A stretch of 48,901 bases of DNA from Pseudogemmobacter humi (GCF_900609055.1 NZ_UXAW01000031.1:1-48901), one strand, 5' to 3'; shown: positions 1 to 8,722, counted from the first letter of the stretch. Numbers and translations: made by a program. Notes: generated by a model not told the origin, from the sequence alone.

Positions 1-660
1 GCGATTGATGAATATTATGCCACTCAGGACGCGACGATCATCGACGCGGGGCTTGCCATGGCTCTTCGGAAGGAAAGGCTTGAGGCGCTCCATCTGGGCT
101 ACGACACGGTGCAGCGGCTTTTCCGCAAGCTGATGGACAAGCGTCAGGCCGAACTTGAACTCGGCCTGACGTCGGAAGGGCGCGGGATCGCGGTCATCGG
201 TGAATCCGGCAGCGGCAAGACCACCGCGATCCAGCGGATACTGCGCCGCCTTGACGCTGCTGATGCCGGGGCTGGCGAACTCCGCTGGATCTCGATCCGG
301 GTGCCGACACCCGCAACCCAGAAGGATCTGGCCAGGGCAATACTGCATGCTCTGGATTTCCAGATCCTGCGCGACACCACGGCATCACGCATGTGGGACC
401 TGGTCAGTTTCCATCTCCATCTGCGGAAATGCTGGCTGATCCATCTCGATGAGGGGCAGGAGCTCGGTGGCCGAGGCTCGGAGATCGAGAAGGCTGCCGT
501 CATCAATGCCTTGAACAGCAGGCAACGCTGGCTCCCCGGGCTTCGCGCGGAGAGCGGCGGGTTCCCATCTCGTCCTCCCTTATCCTACATAGTATGGCAT
601 GATCCGCACCGAACGATGGCATGGAGCGCGATCACTATGAACGATGTTTGGGAGGACTGA
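1..660 (+). pseudogene. TniB-like transposition ATPase, truncated at both ends
   Basis: The frame is open from the first base of the window, so the true start lies upstream; the first in-frame ATG is at 58. The product carries a Walker A motif GESGSGKT (about residue 48 from that ATG) and a Walker B-like stretch LIHLDEGQEL, as in the TniB/AAA ATPases that work with TniA transposases of Tn7/Tn5053-like transposons. Similarity to that family fades near base 530 (after the INALNSRQRW segment), and the last 40 or so codons look like read-through into foreign DNA. IS5-type transposase remains follow directly, so an insertion probably destroyed the 3' half. TniB would load the transposase on target DNA; this copy is not expected to work. 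Confidence 0.7.
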
Positions 661-772
661 AAACTCTACGAGCGTTTGGTCGCGCAATTGATGGCGATCA
701 TTTGTCTACTGAGTTTTGCGTGACCCCGAACGCTGCGGTCGTAGGTGCTATCACGGGTATCAAGCGGCAGAT

Positions 773-1262
773 TGACGCGACCTACCTCAAGGCGCACCGC
801 ACGGCGTCAAGCCTGCGGGCCAAAAAGGGGGGCGCGGGCATCAGATAGGGCGAACCAAAGGTGGCATGAACACCAAGCTGCACGCCGTTGCCGATGCGAA
901 GGGGCGACCGATCAGGTTCTTCATGTCCGCCGGGCAGATCAGCGACTACACCGGCGCAGCGGCGCTGCTGGGTAGCCTGCCAAAGGCGGGATGGCTGCTG
1001 GCCGATAGAGGCTATGATGCCGACTGGTTCAGAGAAACGTTGAAAGATGAGGGGATAAAGGCCTGCATTCCCGGCCGGAAGTCCCGCAAGAAGGCCGTTA
1101 AATATGACAAGCGGCGCTACAAACGGAGATATCATGTTCGGACGTCTGAAGGACTGGTGGCGCATCGCCACGCAATACGACCAGTGCCCGGAAACCTTCT
1201 TCTCCGCGATCATGCTCGCTGCGACAGTCCTCTTCTGGCTGTGAAAATCAATGAGTCTGGAA
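773..1262 (+). mobile_element. IS5-family (IS427-type) insertion sequence remnant
   Basis: Translated pieces match the C-terminal two thirds of an IS427-group transposase: IDATYLKAHRTASSL (first catalytic Asp) from about 773, then IGRTKGGMNTKLHAV, LLADRGYDADWFRE (second Asp) and, near the end, MFGRLKDWWRIATQYDQ with stop at 1241-1243. They lie in three reading frames: one shift near 840 and another with a small deletion near 1127. The N-terminal half is missing; sequence before 773 does not resemble the family. I could not define terminal inverted repeats. The remnant sits between the broken TniB-like gene and the eutH terminator. Confidence 0.8.
866..1243 (+). pseudogene. IS5-family transposase fragment
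   Basis: The open frame from 866 (MNTKLHAV) encodes the DDE core with DRGYDADW and CIPGRKSRKKAVKYDKRRYKRR. It leaves the correct frame near 1127, where about 8-10 bases appear lost. The proper C-terminus (FGRLKDWWRIATQYDQ to VLFWL) follows in another frame and ends at 1243. The catalytic Glu normally found in the segment RIEIMFGRLKDW is lost in the deletion. A dead gene. Confidence 0.75.
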
Positions 1263-1308
1263 CCTAGAGAGTTCTTCCTGGATTGCGTATGAAACGGAGA
1301 GAAATACC

Positions 1309-1345
1309 CCGCAGGCAAAACCAGAAAACAACGTTCTGCCTGCGG
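1309..1345 (-). terminator. Hairpin downstream of eutH
   Basis: Two perfect 9-base arms, CCGCAGGCA and TGCCTGCGG, are separated by 19 bases and start 10 bases beyond the eutH stop codon. Read leftwards, the stem is followed by only a modest T-rich stretch, so it may be a weak intrinsic terminator or an mRNA-stabilising hairpin at the end of the SDR-FAD oxidase-eutH operon. Confidence 0.55.
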
Positions 1346-1354
1346 AGATCGGCT

Positions 1355-2548
1355 TCAGCGAAGCGCCGTCTGTGGCTGTAACTTCGCCCCGGCCAGCATG
1401 GCTGCAAACGAAAAGCCGGCAACTCCACCGATCAGCTTACCCAAAAGCAGGGGCAGGATGATGGTCGGCTGGAAATTGGCCGAAAATGCCAGATGGTCGC
1501 CGAACATGAAGGCACCGCAGACGGCAAAGGCGATAACCAGCACCTTGTCGCGCGGGGGCATGTCCGCAATCAGCCGGAACATCGCGAGGATATTGGCCGA
1601 GGCCGCCAGAAGGCCCGTGGTCCCCGCCGGTGACAGGCCAAGCCATGAGCCGACCGCCGCCATGGGTTTTTGAAGGAAACGGTTCATCAGCCATACCATC
1701 GGAAAGGCGCCGCTCAGCATGATGCCGATATAGCCCGCGATCTCAAGCGCGCGGAACTGATCCTCGGCATCGGCGATGATGGGTGCAAAGCCCCAGCTGC
1801 CGAACGCCCAGGCGAAGAAGCCGGTGAAATACTCAACGATGGAAAAGACCAGCACCAGTGTGATCGCGGCATACATCAGGCGTCCGAAGGTCAGGAACAG
1901 CCGGATCATCAGATCGGGAAGGAACCACAGACAGACTGCCAGCACGACGCAGAACACAGCCAGCGGGGCGAGGTTCAGCATGATCTGCGACACGGTCAGG
2001 GCAAGCGCCTGGGTCGCATCACCCGCGGTGTTCACGTCGGGCCGGATACCCGCTTCCATGCCCATCAGGATCAGGGAAGAGACCAGCACCCCGATCGGGA
2101 TGCTGAGCACCCCGCACATGACGCCAAGGGCCATGTAGTGATGGTCTTTTTTGTCCAGCATCGCCAGACCGACCGGGATCGAAAAGATGATCGTGGCCCC
2201 GGCCATGAAGCCGGTCAGCGACGCGATGATCCAGCCCTCGGGCGATTGCGCCAGTGCGGCGGCCAGTTGATAGCCGCCCATATCCACCGCAATCAGCGAT
2301 GTCGCGGCCATGGCGGGGTCCGCGCCCACCGCAGAAAAGACCGGCCCCAGCGTGGCACTGATCATCGCCGACAGATAGGGAATCGCGGCCATGATCCCGG
2401 CAACCGGGATGAAGATATGGCCGATGGAATGCAGACCGGCGGTGAATTCCTTGCCCAGCGGGCTTTCGCTGTCGATGATCGCGGCAATCGCGCCGATCAC
2501 CGCACAGATCATGATGATATAGATGACATATTGGCCGATATTGGCCAT
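1355..2548 (-). CDS. eutH: EutH-type ethanolamine/amino-alcohol permease
   Basis: A 397-residue, very hydrophobic inner-membrane protein with about ten membrane segments. It matches the EutH family along its length: SLIAVDMGGYQLA near residue 85, then ATIIFSIPVGLAMLDKKDHHYMALGV and a closing AVCGAFMFGDHLAFSANFQPTIILPLLLGKLIGG. EutH moves ethanolamine into the cell in enteric bacteria. Here no ethanolamine ammonia-lyase genes are near; the gene is the last of a leftward operon after an FAD oxidase and an SDR, which suggests a related amino alcohol or polyol as substrate. The ATG start has GGGAG about 8 bases upstream. The family call is firm; the substrate is inference. Confidence 0.85.
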   Translation of the reverse strand: MANIGQYVIYIIMICAVIGAIAAIIDSESPLGKEFTAGLHSIGHIFIPVAGIMAAIPYLSAMISATLGPVFSAVGADPAMAATSLIAVDMGGYQLAAALAQSPEGWIIASLTGFMAGATIIFSIPVGLAMLDKKDHHYMALGVMCGVLSIPIGVLVSSLILMGMEAGIRPDVNTAGDATQALALTVSQIMLNLAPLAVFCVVLAVCLWFLPDLMIRLFLTFGRLMYAAITLVLVFSIVEYFTGFFAWAFGSWGFAPIIADAEDQFRALEIAGYIGIMLSGAFPMVWLMNRFLQKPMAAVGSWLGLSPAGTTGLLAASANILAMFRLIADMPPRDKVLVIAFAVCGAFMFGDHLAFSANFQPTIILPLLLGKLIGGVAGFSFAAMLAGAKLQPQTALR

Positions 2549-2613
2549 GGCATTACTCCCTGTCTGGAGGATGGGCCGGCCGGGATCTTTCGCCCCTTTG
2601 CCGGCGGGTAAGA

Positions 2614-3885
2614 TCAGCGGAAAAGCTGGCTCAGGTGATCGTTCAGATAGAAGCCCTGCGGGTCGAGCTTCCGGCGCAGGGCGCGGAAATCATGGGCGCG
2701 GGGATAGATCGCGCTGACATCTTCGCCGGTCAGGAAGTGCATCTTGCCCCAATGCGGGCGCGCACCGTAACCGCGCAGGATCCTGTCCACCGCGCGCAGA
2801 TAATCCCAGTAATCCACCCCCGGCTGACCCGAGACCGAGACGGTCACGCTTTCCTGTTTGTGGAACGGGCTCATCCAGGCCTCGTCCCCGGCGGTGAAAC
2901 GGTATTCGATGGGGAATTTCGCGTCCGGAAAATCCTCCAGCATGATCTTGCGCACCGCGCGGATGGCATCCTTGCCGTGCTGGCGCGGCACCGCATATTC
3001 CAGCTCATGGAAGTTGGCGACATATTCGATGGGATAGACGTCCGAGCTGTAGGCGACCTTGTCGAATTCGCCCTCGAACGGTTCATCCGTGGTGATGTCC
3101 ATCACCTTCATCTCGCAGACATCGGCGGTGCGTCCGGTCTTTGAGGTGGCCGAGGTGTCGGGCAGGCAATAGAGGTGGCGGCTTTCCTCATACGGGCACC
3201 AGAAGAAGCTGAAATGGCGGTGCTTTTCGGCCAGTTCGTCATGCATCTCCATCGCGGACTCGAAATCCTCGCGCCAGATGCGTTCCTTCAGGCGGTAACT
3301 GTCGGTCAGTTGCAGCGTCATTTCGGAAATCGCGCCCAGAGTTCCCAGCGACACCCGGCCCGCCAGCAGAAGATCCGGCGTGGTTTCATCCACGGTGATG
3401 ACCGAGCCATCCGGCTGCACCAGGCGCATCCCCACGATACAATCGGCCAGCACCGGCAGTTTCGCCCCGGTGCCATGGGTGCCGGTGGTAAAGGCCCCGG
3501 CAATCGCCTGGCTGTCGATATCGCCCTGGTTCAGCATCGAAAGTCCCTCGGCCTTCAGCACCTTCACCAGCTCATTGATGGTGGTGCCCGCCGCCGCCGT
3601 CACCCGCCGCTTTTCGCGGTCGATATGTCTGACACCCTTCATCTGCGACAGCGTCAGATGCAGCCCGTTGGTCAGCGCAACCGGCGTGAAACTATGCCCC
3701 GAGCCGGCGACGCGGACATTCATCCCCTCGCCGGTGGCTTTGGCGATCATGGCGCAAAGCTCATCCTCGCTTTGCGGTGCGCCCCGTGCGGCGCGGATGC
3801 AGGACTGGTTGCCCACCCAATTGCGCCAATGGGCGTGTTCGATACCGAAATCGTTCACATGCATATTGTGGGAAGATGTGGTCAT
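2614..3885 (-). CDS. FAD-linked oxidase of the aldono-lactone/alditol oxidase family
   Basis: A 423-residue cytosolic flavoprotein. The N-terminal half is a PCMH/VAO-type FAD domain: VRVAGSGHSFTPVA near residue 60 contains the His that commonly links FAD covalently, and DIDSQAIAGAFTTGTHGTG is the second FAD loop. The C-terminal half matches the D-arabinono-1,4-lactone oxidase domain and ends with RPHWGKMHF and YLNDHL, typical of L-gulonolactone oxidase, alditol oxidase and relatives. These oxidise a sugar lactone or polyol hydroxyl with O2, releasing H2O2. It lies 28 bases after the SDR and 65 bases before eutH, in one apparent operon. The exact substrate cannot be read from sequence. Confidence 0.8.
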   Translation of the reverse strand: MTTSSHNMHVNDFGIEHAHWRNWVGNQSCIRAARGAPQSEDELCAMIAKATGEGMNVRVAGSGHSFTPVALTNGLHLTLSQMKGVRHIDREKRRVTAAAGTTINELVKVLKAEGLSMLNQGDIDSQAIAGAFTTGTHGTGAKLPVLADCIVGMRLVQPDGSVITVDETTPDLLLAGRVSLGTLGAISEMTLQLTDSYRLKERIWREDFESAMEMHDELAEKHRHFSFFWCPYEESRHLYCLPDTSATSKTGRTADVCEMKVMDITTDEPFEGEFDKVAYSSDVYPIEYVANFHELEYAVPRQHGKDAIRAVRKIMLEDFPDAKFPIEYRFTAGDEAWMSPFHKQESVTVSVSGQPGVDYWDYLRAVDRILRGYGARPHWGKMHFLTGEDVSAIYPRAHDFRALRRKLDPQGFYLNDHLSQLFR

Positions 3886-3913
3886 GGCGGATTTCCCTGT
3901 TGTTTCTTATGGT

Positions 3914-4681
3914 TCAGATCGCCGTGTAGGCGTTGTCGGCGAAGAGATGCGTGCCGTTGACGAAGCTGGCCTCGTCTGACGCAAGGAACAGCGCGGCTGT
4001 GGCGACCTCTTCGGGGCGACACAGCCGCCCCTGGGCTGCGGCAATCGCGGCCTCGGTCACATCGACGCCGTGCTTTTGCAGAAGGTCGATTTCCCGCAAC
4101 CCATGGGCGGTGGCGATGAAGCCCGGGCAGATCGCGTTCGACCGGATGCCCCTGTCGCGGAATTCGACCGCAATGGCGCGGGCGAACATATGGCAGGCAC
4201 CTTTGCTGGTGCAGTAAAGCACCTCCATCGGCGTGCCGACCACGCCCGAGATCGACGAGGTCGAGACGATGGAACCGCCCCCGGCGGCGATCATGCCCGG
4301 CAGCACCGCTTTGGTGACCAGGAACATGCTTTTCACGTTCACCGCCATGATGCGGTCCCATTCCTCTTCCGAGGTTTCAAGGAAGGGGAGCGCCGCCAGG
4401 ATGCCCGCATGGTTCATCAGCACGGTGATCGGGCCAAAGGCGGTCTCGACGGCGGCGACGGCGTCTTTCACCTGCGCCGCGTCCGATACATCGGCGGGGG
4501 CAAAGATCGCGTCGTGCCCCTCGGCGCGCAGCCGTTCGGCCAGGGCCGCGCCCTCGCTGCGTGGCAGATCGACGATGCCGACCTTTGCGCCCTCGCGGGC
4601 AAACAGTTCCGAGGCGGCCAGGCCGCAGCCTCCGGCGCCGCCGGTGATCAGGGCGGTCCGCCCCTCCAGACGTCTGGTCAC
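3914..4681 (-). CDS. Short-chain dehydrogenase/reductase (SDR)
   Basis: A classical SDR of 255 residues if it starts at the GTG at 4681, chosen because AGGAGG stands about 6 bases upstream; an ATG at 4723 gives 14 more residues but lacks such a site. The Rossmann motif TGGAGGCG is at residues 13-20, followed by VDLP (an acidic residue favouring NAD(H)), NHAG, and the catalytic set Ser in STSSISG with YCTSK (Tyr and Lys). The C-terminus FVNGTHLFADNAYTAI resembles the usual FVTGxxLxVDGG end. First gene of the leftward operon with the FAD oxidase and EutH, so it probably oxidises or reduces an intermediate of the same catabolic route. Confidence 0.85.
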   Translation of the reverse strand: MTRRLEGRTALITGGAGGCGLAASELFAREGAKVGIVDLPRSEGAALAERLRAEGHDAIFAPADVSDAAQVKDAVAAVETAFGPITVLMNHAGILAALPFLETSEEEWDRIMAVNVKSMFLVTKAVLPGMIAAGGGSIVSTSSISGVVGTPMEVLYCTSKGACHMFARAIAVEFRDRGIRSNAICPGFIATAHGLREIDLLQKHGVDVTEAAIAAAQGRLCRPEEVATAALFLASDEASFVNGTHLFADNAYTAI

Positions 4682-4837
4682 GCTTCCTCCTTCCCGCGGG
4701 ATATCCGCGAATGCTGTTGGCATTTATCGGGTGTCAGCCCGTGGCCTCATCGGGCGAGGCTCTTGTTGAAACCGAGGTTAGGACGCAAAACTGTCATCAG
4801 ACCATATGGCGAAAGTTATAGGCGGAGCGTGCGAGGT

Positions 4838-5623
4838 ATGAGCCCTGATGAAGCACAGGCCGTTGCCAGTCTGATCGCGGCACAGGGCGAAGCCGGTCCC
4901 GGCCCCGCGCTGGACGCATTGACCCGGCTGACGGCCCCCTTCGATATGAGCTGCGCGTTTGCCTATGGCCCCGGGGGCACCGCGCGGCTGATCCATGACG
5001 GCTACAGCGCCTCCGTCAGTCGCACCGCGCTCAGCCGTTACCTGAAGGGCGGCTTCCTGCTGGATCCGTTCTATGTCGCCTGCACCACCGGCGTTGCCGA
5101 GGGCCTGTGGCGGATGCGTGACATTGCACCGGATGGGTTCTTTGCCTCGGACTTTGCGTCATCACACGAGGTGCATCCCTGCATTTCCCGTGAAGCGGGC
5201 ACCCTGGTCGAAGAGATCGGCTTTGTGGTGCCGCTGGCCCGTGGCGAAGGTGCGGTTTACTCGCTGATGCGGCACCGGAACGGCCTGGCGTTCAGCGCCG
5301 AAGAGTTCCAGGCGCTTGCGGGCCTTGGCGCAATCGTCGCGGCCTGCCTGCGCCGTCTGCCCTGCCAGAATGGCGGACAAGACGTGTCGCCCCCCGCGAC
5401 CGTCGATAATGAACGCGCCTTCGAGAGGGCCTTTGGTGACCGGCTGACACCGACCCAGCTGGCTGTCACCCGCCTTGTCCTGCGCGGCCACAGCAACCTG
5501 TCGATCGCGACGCAGATGGGGATCACCGAAGGAACGGCAAAGCTGCACCGCCACAATATCTATCGCAGACTGAACATCTCCAGCCAGTCCGAGCTGTTCC
5601 AGCTGTTCATCCAGAGAATTTAG
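4838..5623 (+). CDS. LuxR-type HTH regulator
   Basis: The ATG at 4838 gives 261 residues; the open frame runs further upstream but that part is antisense to the SDR gene. The last 65 residues form a LuxR/GerE helix-turn-helix: LTPTQLAVTRLVLRGHSNLSIATQMGITEGTAKLHRHNIYRRL. The N-terminal 180 residues look like a GAF/autoinducer-type sensing domain but I cannot name a ligand. It stands divergent to the SDR-oxidase-eutH operon across a 156-base gap, so it probably controls those genes and perhaps itself. The start has only a weak ribosome site (GCGAGGT close to ATG). Confidence 0.8.
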   Translation: MSPDEAQAVASLIAAQGEAGPGPALDALTRLTAPFDMSCAFAYGPGGTARLIHDGYSASVSRTALSRYLKGGFLLDPFYVACTTGVAEGLWRMRDIAPDGFFASDFASSHEVHPCISREAGTLVEEIGFVVPLARGEGAVYSLMRHRNGLAFSAEEFQALAGLGAIVAACLRRLPCQNGGQDVSPPATVDNERAFERAFGDRLTPTQLAVTRLVLRGHSNLSIATQMGITEGTAKLHRHNIYRRLNISSQSELFQLFIQRI

Positions 5624-6014
5624 TGGCTAAACAATTGCTTGCGAAAAGTGCTCTGCCTCCCAACTCTGGCGCGCCGGATACCGGAGTTTTCCGGCCTGGT
5701 TATGGCGACGGGCTGGCTGGGTCGCGGGGATAATGCAGGGCAATCGGGACGTTGTATCCGATTTATAATGACCCGGCGGAACCTGCTCAGGTTAAGCCGC
5801 TAATCTGAATTCCTTTGCCGGGGTACGCATTGCAAGCGCCTGATGAGGGCGACTGGCGTGCCATGTTGGAAAAGCTCTCCGATGCGCTCTGGCCGCTCTG
5901 CGGACGTCATCCGGGCCTGGCGGTCGCGATCCGCGAGATGGAAGTCATGCCACCGGCTGCAATCCGGGGTTCGCCAAGCGGTCGCACAGTTGCAATCCGA
6001 AGGCTTCCGGCTGG
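5624..6014. other. No intact gene; probable decayed mobile DNA
   Basis: The 391 bases after the LuxR-type gene hold only short open frames with no recognisable product. A small CCGGA-GTTT-TCCGG hairpin near 5680 could end the regulator transcript but lacks a clear T-run. The stretch leads into transposase remains and is probably part of the same decayed element. Confidence 0.4.
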
Positions 6015-6325
6015 AGTCTGACACCTGGTGCAGACAAGGGCTATGATGCAGCAGAGTTCGTGACCGACCTGCGCCAGGCCTGCGTCACTCCATATGTCGC
6101 ACAGAAGTCGCGTTGCTCAGCAATCGACGGGCGCACATCCGGCACAAGGGCTACGCCCTGTCCCTCAGGCACCGCAAACGGATCGAAGAAGCGTTCGGCT
6201 GGGCCAAAACCAACGGAGAGGCCGCCCGAACCGCCTTCCGCGGCATCGAGCGCGCACGGGCGCGCTTCATTATGACACTGGCCGCAGGAAATCTCGCCAG
6301 ACTGCCAAAGCTGCTCGCCGCATGA
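6015..6325 (+). pseudogene. DDE transposase C-terminal fragment (IS5/IS1182-like)
   Basis: From 6015 one frame reads SLTPGADKGYDAAEFVTDLRQACVTPYVAQ and continues to SAIDGRTSG; after a frameshift near 6145 the frame open from 6113 reads HKGYALSLRHRKRIEEAFGWAKT and ends ARLPKLLAA. The blocks GADKGYDA (Asp) and RIEEAFGWAK (Glu) are the second and third parts of the DDE triad of transposases annotated as IS5/IS1182 family. The N-terminal half is missing. Not functional. Confidence 0.7.
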
Positions 6326-6429
6326 ACAAAAAATGGCGAAGCGGCAGCCAAAGCAGATGCGCAAACTCAACTCCTGAGAGAGTATGGAACAATGTTCTCG
6401 GACCGGGACTAAATCAGCACCCTGCTAAA

Positions 6430-6773
6430 CCCCGGCCCATGCCGTGGTCGCCTGGATCGACGCCGCAGGACTGAGCTCCGGCCCTCTGTTCCGGCGCATC
6501 ACCCGACACGATACCCTCGGCAGGAACCGGCTCTCGGCCGCCGGTGTCGCTGAAATCCTGCGGAGGTTGTTGCGCGACGCGGGCCTGCCAGAAGACTTCG
6601 CCTCGCCGCAGGGGCTGCGCTCCGGGTTCTTGCCCCAGGCCGCGCAGGACAGAACCCCGCTGCTGGCCGCGATGAAGCTCTCACTGCACCGCTCTGCACA
6701 GCAGGCGCAGAAATACTATGCCGATGTCGAGATCGCCGAAAACGCCGCGACAGGTCTGTTCGAGAAGCGATAG
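6430..6773 (+). pseudogene. Tyrosine recombinase/integrase C-terminal fragment
   Basis: About 110 codons encode the end of a phage-type integrase: PLFRRITRHDT, then GLRSGFL (catalytic Arg), SLHRSAQQAQKYYADVE (His/Arg box and Tyr). The frame is closed upstream by TAA at 6426, and no N-terminal core-binding domain is present. A GTG at 6444 could start translation but the product would lack the first catalytic Arg and most of the catalytic fold. It marks a lost integrative element. Confidence 0.7.
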
Positions 6774-6817
6774 AGGTCCCGGAGGAACCGAAGCCGCAAG
6801 TTAACCCCCTGGGGCAT

Positions 6818-7213
6818 TCAAGCGAATGGATTCACGATCCGGACCTGCCCTTCAACCTGAAGGCCATCCTGCATGTCCTCTGTCCAAAGAGTCGTGCAAC
6901 CCGCGATCAGTGCGGCGGAAACGATCATCGAATTATAGATCGAGAATCCGTACAGCTCGGCCAGGGCTCGCCCCACCTCATGCGTCTGTGGGGTGAGATC
7001 CTCCACCGAACACAGGGCCCGGACGCCTGTCAGGAAGGCATCCGCCTCTTCCCGGCTGAGACCGGCCTTGCGGTGGCAGTTTACCAGCGCCTCATTCAGC
7101 ACTTGCACACTGATGTGGGGCCGTTGCGCAAGAATCGCCTCGGCGGGGTCCGCCTTTGGGCTGTCGTCCAGAAGGTAGAGAACAACATTTGTATCGGCGA
7201 ATTCAACGCTCAT
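6818..7213 (-). CDS. vapC: VapC-like PIN-domain toxin, one acidic residue changed
   Basis: A 131-residue PIN-domain protein starting at the ATG at 7213, which overlaps the antitoxin gene by 11 bases. PIN ribonucleases of VapBC modules cut tRNA or rRNA using four acidic residues. Asp7 (FADTNV), Glu41 (LNEALV) and Asp113 (TEDMQDG) are in place, but the position usually held by Asp in the block Y-D-x-x-I-V-x-A-A is Asn94 (YNSMIVSAA, codon AAT). A single G-to-A change would explain this. The toxin may be weak or inactive, although the fold is complete. The pair lies among mobile-element remains, a common place for plasmid-type toxin-antitoxin modules. Confidence 0.85.
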   Translation of the reverse strand: MSVEFADTNVVLYLLDDSPKADPAEAILAQRPHISVQVLNEALVNCHRKAGLSREEADAFLTGVRALCSVEDLTPQTHEVGRALAELYGFSIYNSMIVSAALIAGCTTLWTEDMQDGLQVEGQVRIVNPFA

Positions 7214-7430
7214 GCACGTCGTCACGGCTCAATCGCCTGTCAGCTGGCAGCCTGCCCCGCAAGCTGCGCAGACTTTCCAGCACCTCATGTGCACGCAGCT
7301 GGCGCCGAACGATGAACGCCCCGTCGCCTTTCACGAGATCAATCTGATCTCCTTCCTTCAGGCCTGGCTCACGGATGAGTTCCATGGGCAGACGGACGGC
7401 AAGGGAGTTGCCCCATCTCGCAATCTGCAT
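7203..7430 (-). CDS. vapB: VapB/MazE-like AbrB-fold antitoxin
   Basis: A 75-residue protein with an N-terminal SpoVT/AbrB swapped-hairpin DNA-binding domain: MQIARWGNSLAVRLPMELIREPGLKEGDQIDL. The C-terminal tail, rich in Arg and Asp, would bind and block the PIN toxin encoded just downstream. The ATG has AGGTGAG a few bases upstream. Antitoxin first with a short overlap is the standard autoregulated layout, and the AbrB domain probably represses the shared promoter in the 80 bases before 7430. Confidence 0.85.
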   Translation of the reverse strand: MQIARWGNSLAVRLPMELIREPGLKEGDQIDLVKGDGAFIVRRQLRAHEVLESLRSLRGRLPADRRLSRDDVHER

Positions 7431-7509
7431 CTCTCACCTTCGACGTTTGGATATACAATACTGAATGTATATCAATACTCAGGGCAGATGCAGGACTCCT
7501 ATTGCAACG

Positions 7510-8003
7510 CCCGATCAGCACCATGAAGTTGCGACGACAATAGCCTCCCAGACCTTCGACATTCCCTTTGTCGTTGCCCATGCCCTGGCGGCCGTAGCGA
7601 TCCCGGACCAGGGAATGCGACAGGAAGCCGCTGAACAACTCCGCCCGCTTGCGGGTGCCATCCGGCAGGATCTGCGCCACCAAGCACCGGTCATTGTCAT
7701 AGACGATCGACTGAGGGAACGCCCGGAAGAAGGCAAAGGCATGGATGTGGCCGTCCACCCAGGCCTTGGCCACCGCCGCAGGGCAGGCCCGCACATGGCA
7801 GGCGTCGCTGTGCGGCAGGTCCAGCACGAAGAAGGAGGCCTTCTGCTCGACACCGCCAATCCCCACCAGCGCTTCGCCGAAGTCGGCCTGCGCGGGCCCC
7901 GGAGGAAGCGACAGCGGCACGAACACTTCCTGCCCACGCCGTTCCCGCGCCCGGATGTAGTCCTGATGATCGTGTGGCCGCCGGTGAAGCCACGCTCAAC
8001 GGG
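7510..8003 (-). pseudogene. istA: IS21-family IstA transposase fragment
   Basis: Read leftwards, GFTGGHTII begins after an in-frame TAA at 8004-8006, a one-base deletion near 7958 shifts frame, and then EVFVPLSLPPGPAQADFGEALVGI, SIVYDN and GNDKGNVEGLGGYCRRNFMV follow. These are the catalytic core blocks of IS21 IstA (Asp in ADFGEA, Asp in YDN, Glu in VEG). Similarity stops near 7510, just before the vapB promoter region. Both ends of IstA and all of IstB are missing. Confidence 0.8.
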
Positions 8004-8173
8004 TTACTTTCCGGGGGAAATCCCGGGCCAACTCTCAGCGAAAATCAACATCCCGATAGCTGCCCCTGGTGCCGCAGTGATCGTCCCGCCCTGCAGGAAT
8101 CTCCGGCGCAATCGCGCGCAAGGCGGCCCTGCCGGCATCCAGACGCTTTGGCAAGCCTGCCGTCAGCAATGCG

Positions 8174-8722
8174 TCAGGCCCGGCGGCGCAGCCCGTCCAG
8201 AAGCAGGCTTCGGACGATCCTGGCCCTTTCGCTCCGTTCGGAGCGATCGCCCCCGGTGCGCATGGCGCCTGCGATGGCCTGTTGCAGGATCAGGAAAACC
8301 TCGAGTGTCAGATCCTTGCGCAGCAGGCCCGTTTCTATCGAAGGGCGGGCCGCGGCAAGCAGGATCCGGGCAACCTCGCAGCGGTCGGCCCGAAAGCCAT
8401 CGCTTTCACCGCTTTCCTTCTGCACCGCCTCTGCCAGACCGCCGTTCTCAATGTAGAACGACAGCTTCAGGTCAAGCAATTCCTCCAGATCGCCGGGTTC
8501 GCCCTTCTGGGCAGTCGCAAGGCTTCGGATCTGTTCCATCGCACGCTCGAACAGCGCCGAGGCCAGTTCCATCCGGCTGGGGAAGTTGCGCAAAAGCGTG
8601 GTGCGGCCAACTCCCGCCTCGGCCGCGATGTCGGCCATCGCCACATCGAAGCCGCGCTCGGAATAAATCCGGGCGGCAGCATCAAGAACTGCGTTGCGGT
8701 TTCGTAGGGCGTCGGCGCGCAA
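8174..8722 (-). CDS. TetR/AcrR family repressor
   Basis: A TetR-type regulator with an N-terminal helix-turn-helix: AVLDAAARIYSERGFDVAMADIAAEAGVGRTTLLRNFPSRMEL. The rest is an all-helical ligand domain. No ATG is available. TTG at 8722 gives 182 residues starting MRADALRNR, as TetR proteins usually start; a TTG at 8752 gives 192 but would sit on the predicted transcription start. It lies 69-99 bases after soxA on the same strand, with its own promoter-like sequence, so it may be read both with and apart from the sox-like operon. It is the most likely local controller of that operon and of the divergent molybdenum hydroxylase genes. The effector is unknown. Confidence 0.8.
   Translation of the reverse strand: MRADALRNRNAVLDAAARIYSERGFDVAMADIAAEAGVGRTTLLRNFPSRMELASALFERAMEQIRSLATAQKGEPGDLEELLDLKLSFYIENGGLAEAVQKESGESDGFRADRCEVARILLAAARPSIETGLLRKDLTLEVFLILQQAIAGAMRTGGDRSERSERARIVRSLLLDGLRRRA

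Noticed and set aside
1670-2611. Long rightward frame opposite eutH
   Set aside because: Composition (many His, Gln, Arg, Asp) is that of an antisense shadow; EutH on the other strand is clear.
4070-4837. A long upstream extension of the LuxR-type frame
   Set aside because: It is antisense to the SDR gene, and the product before the ATG at 4838 lacks protein-like features.
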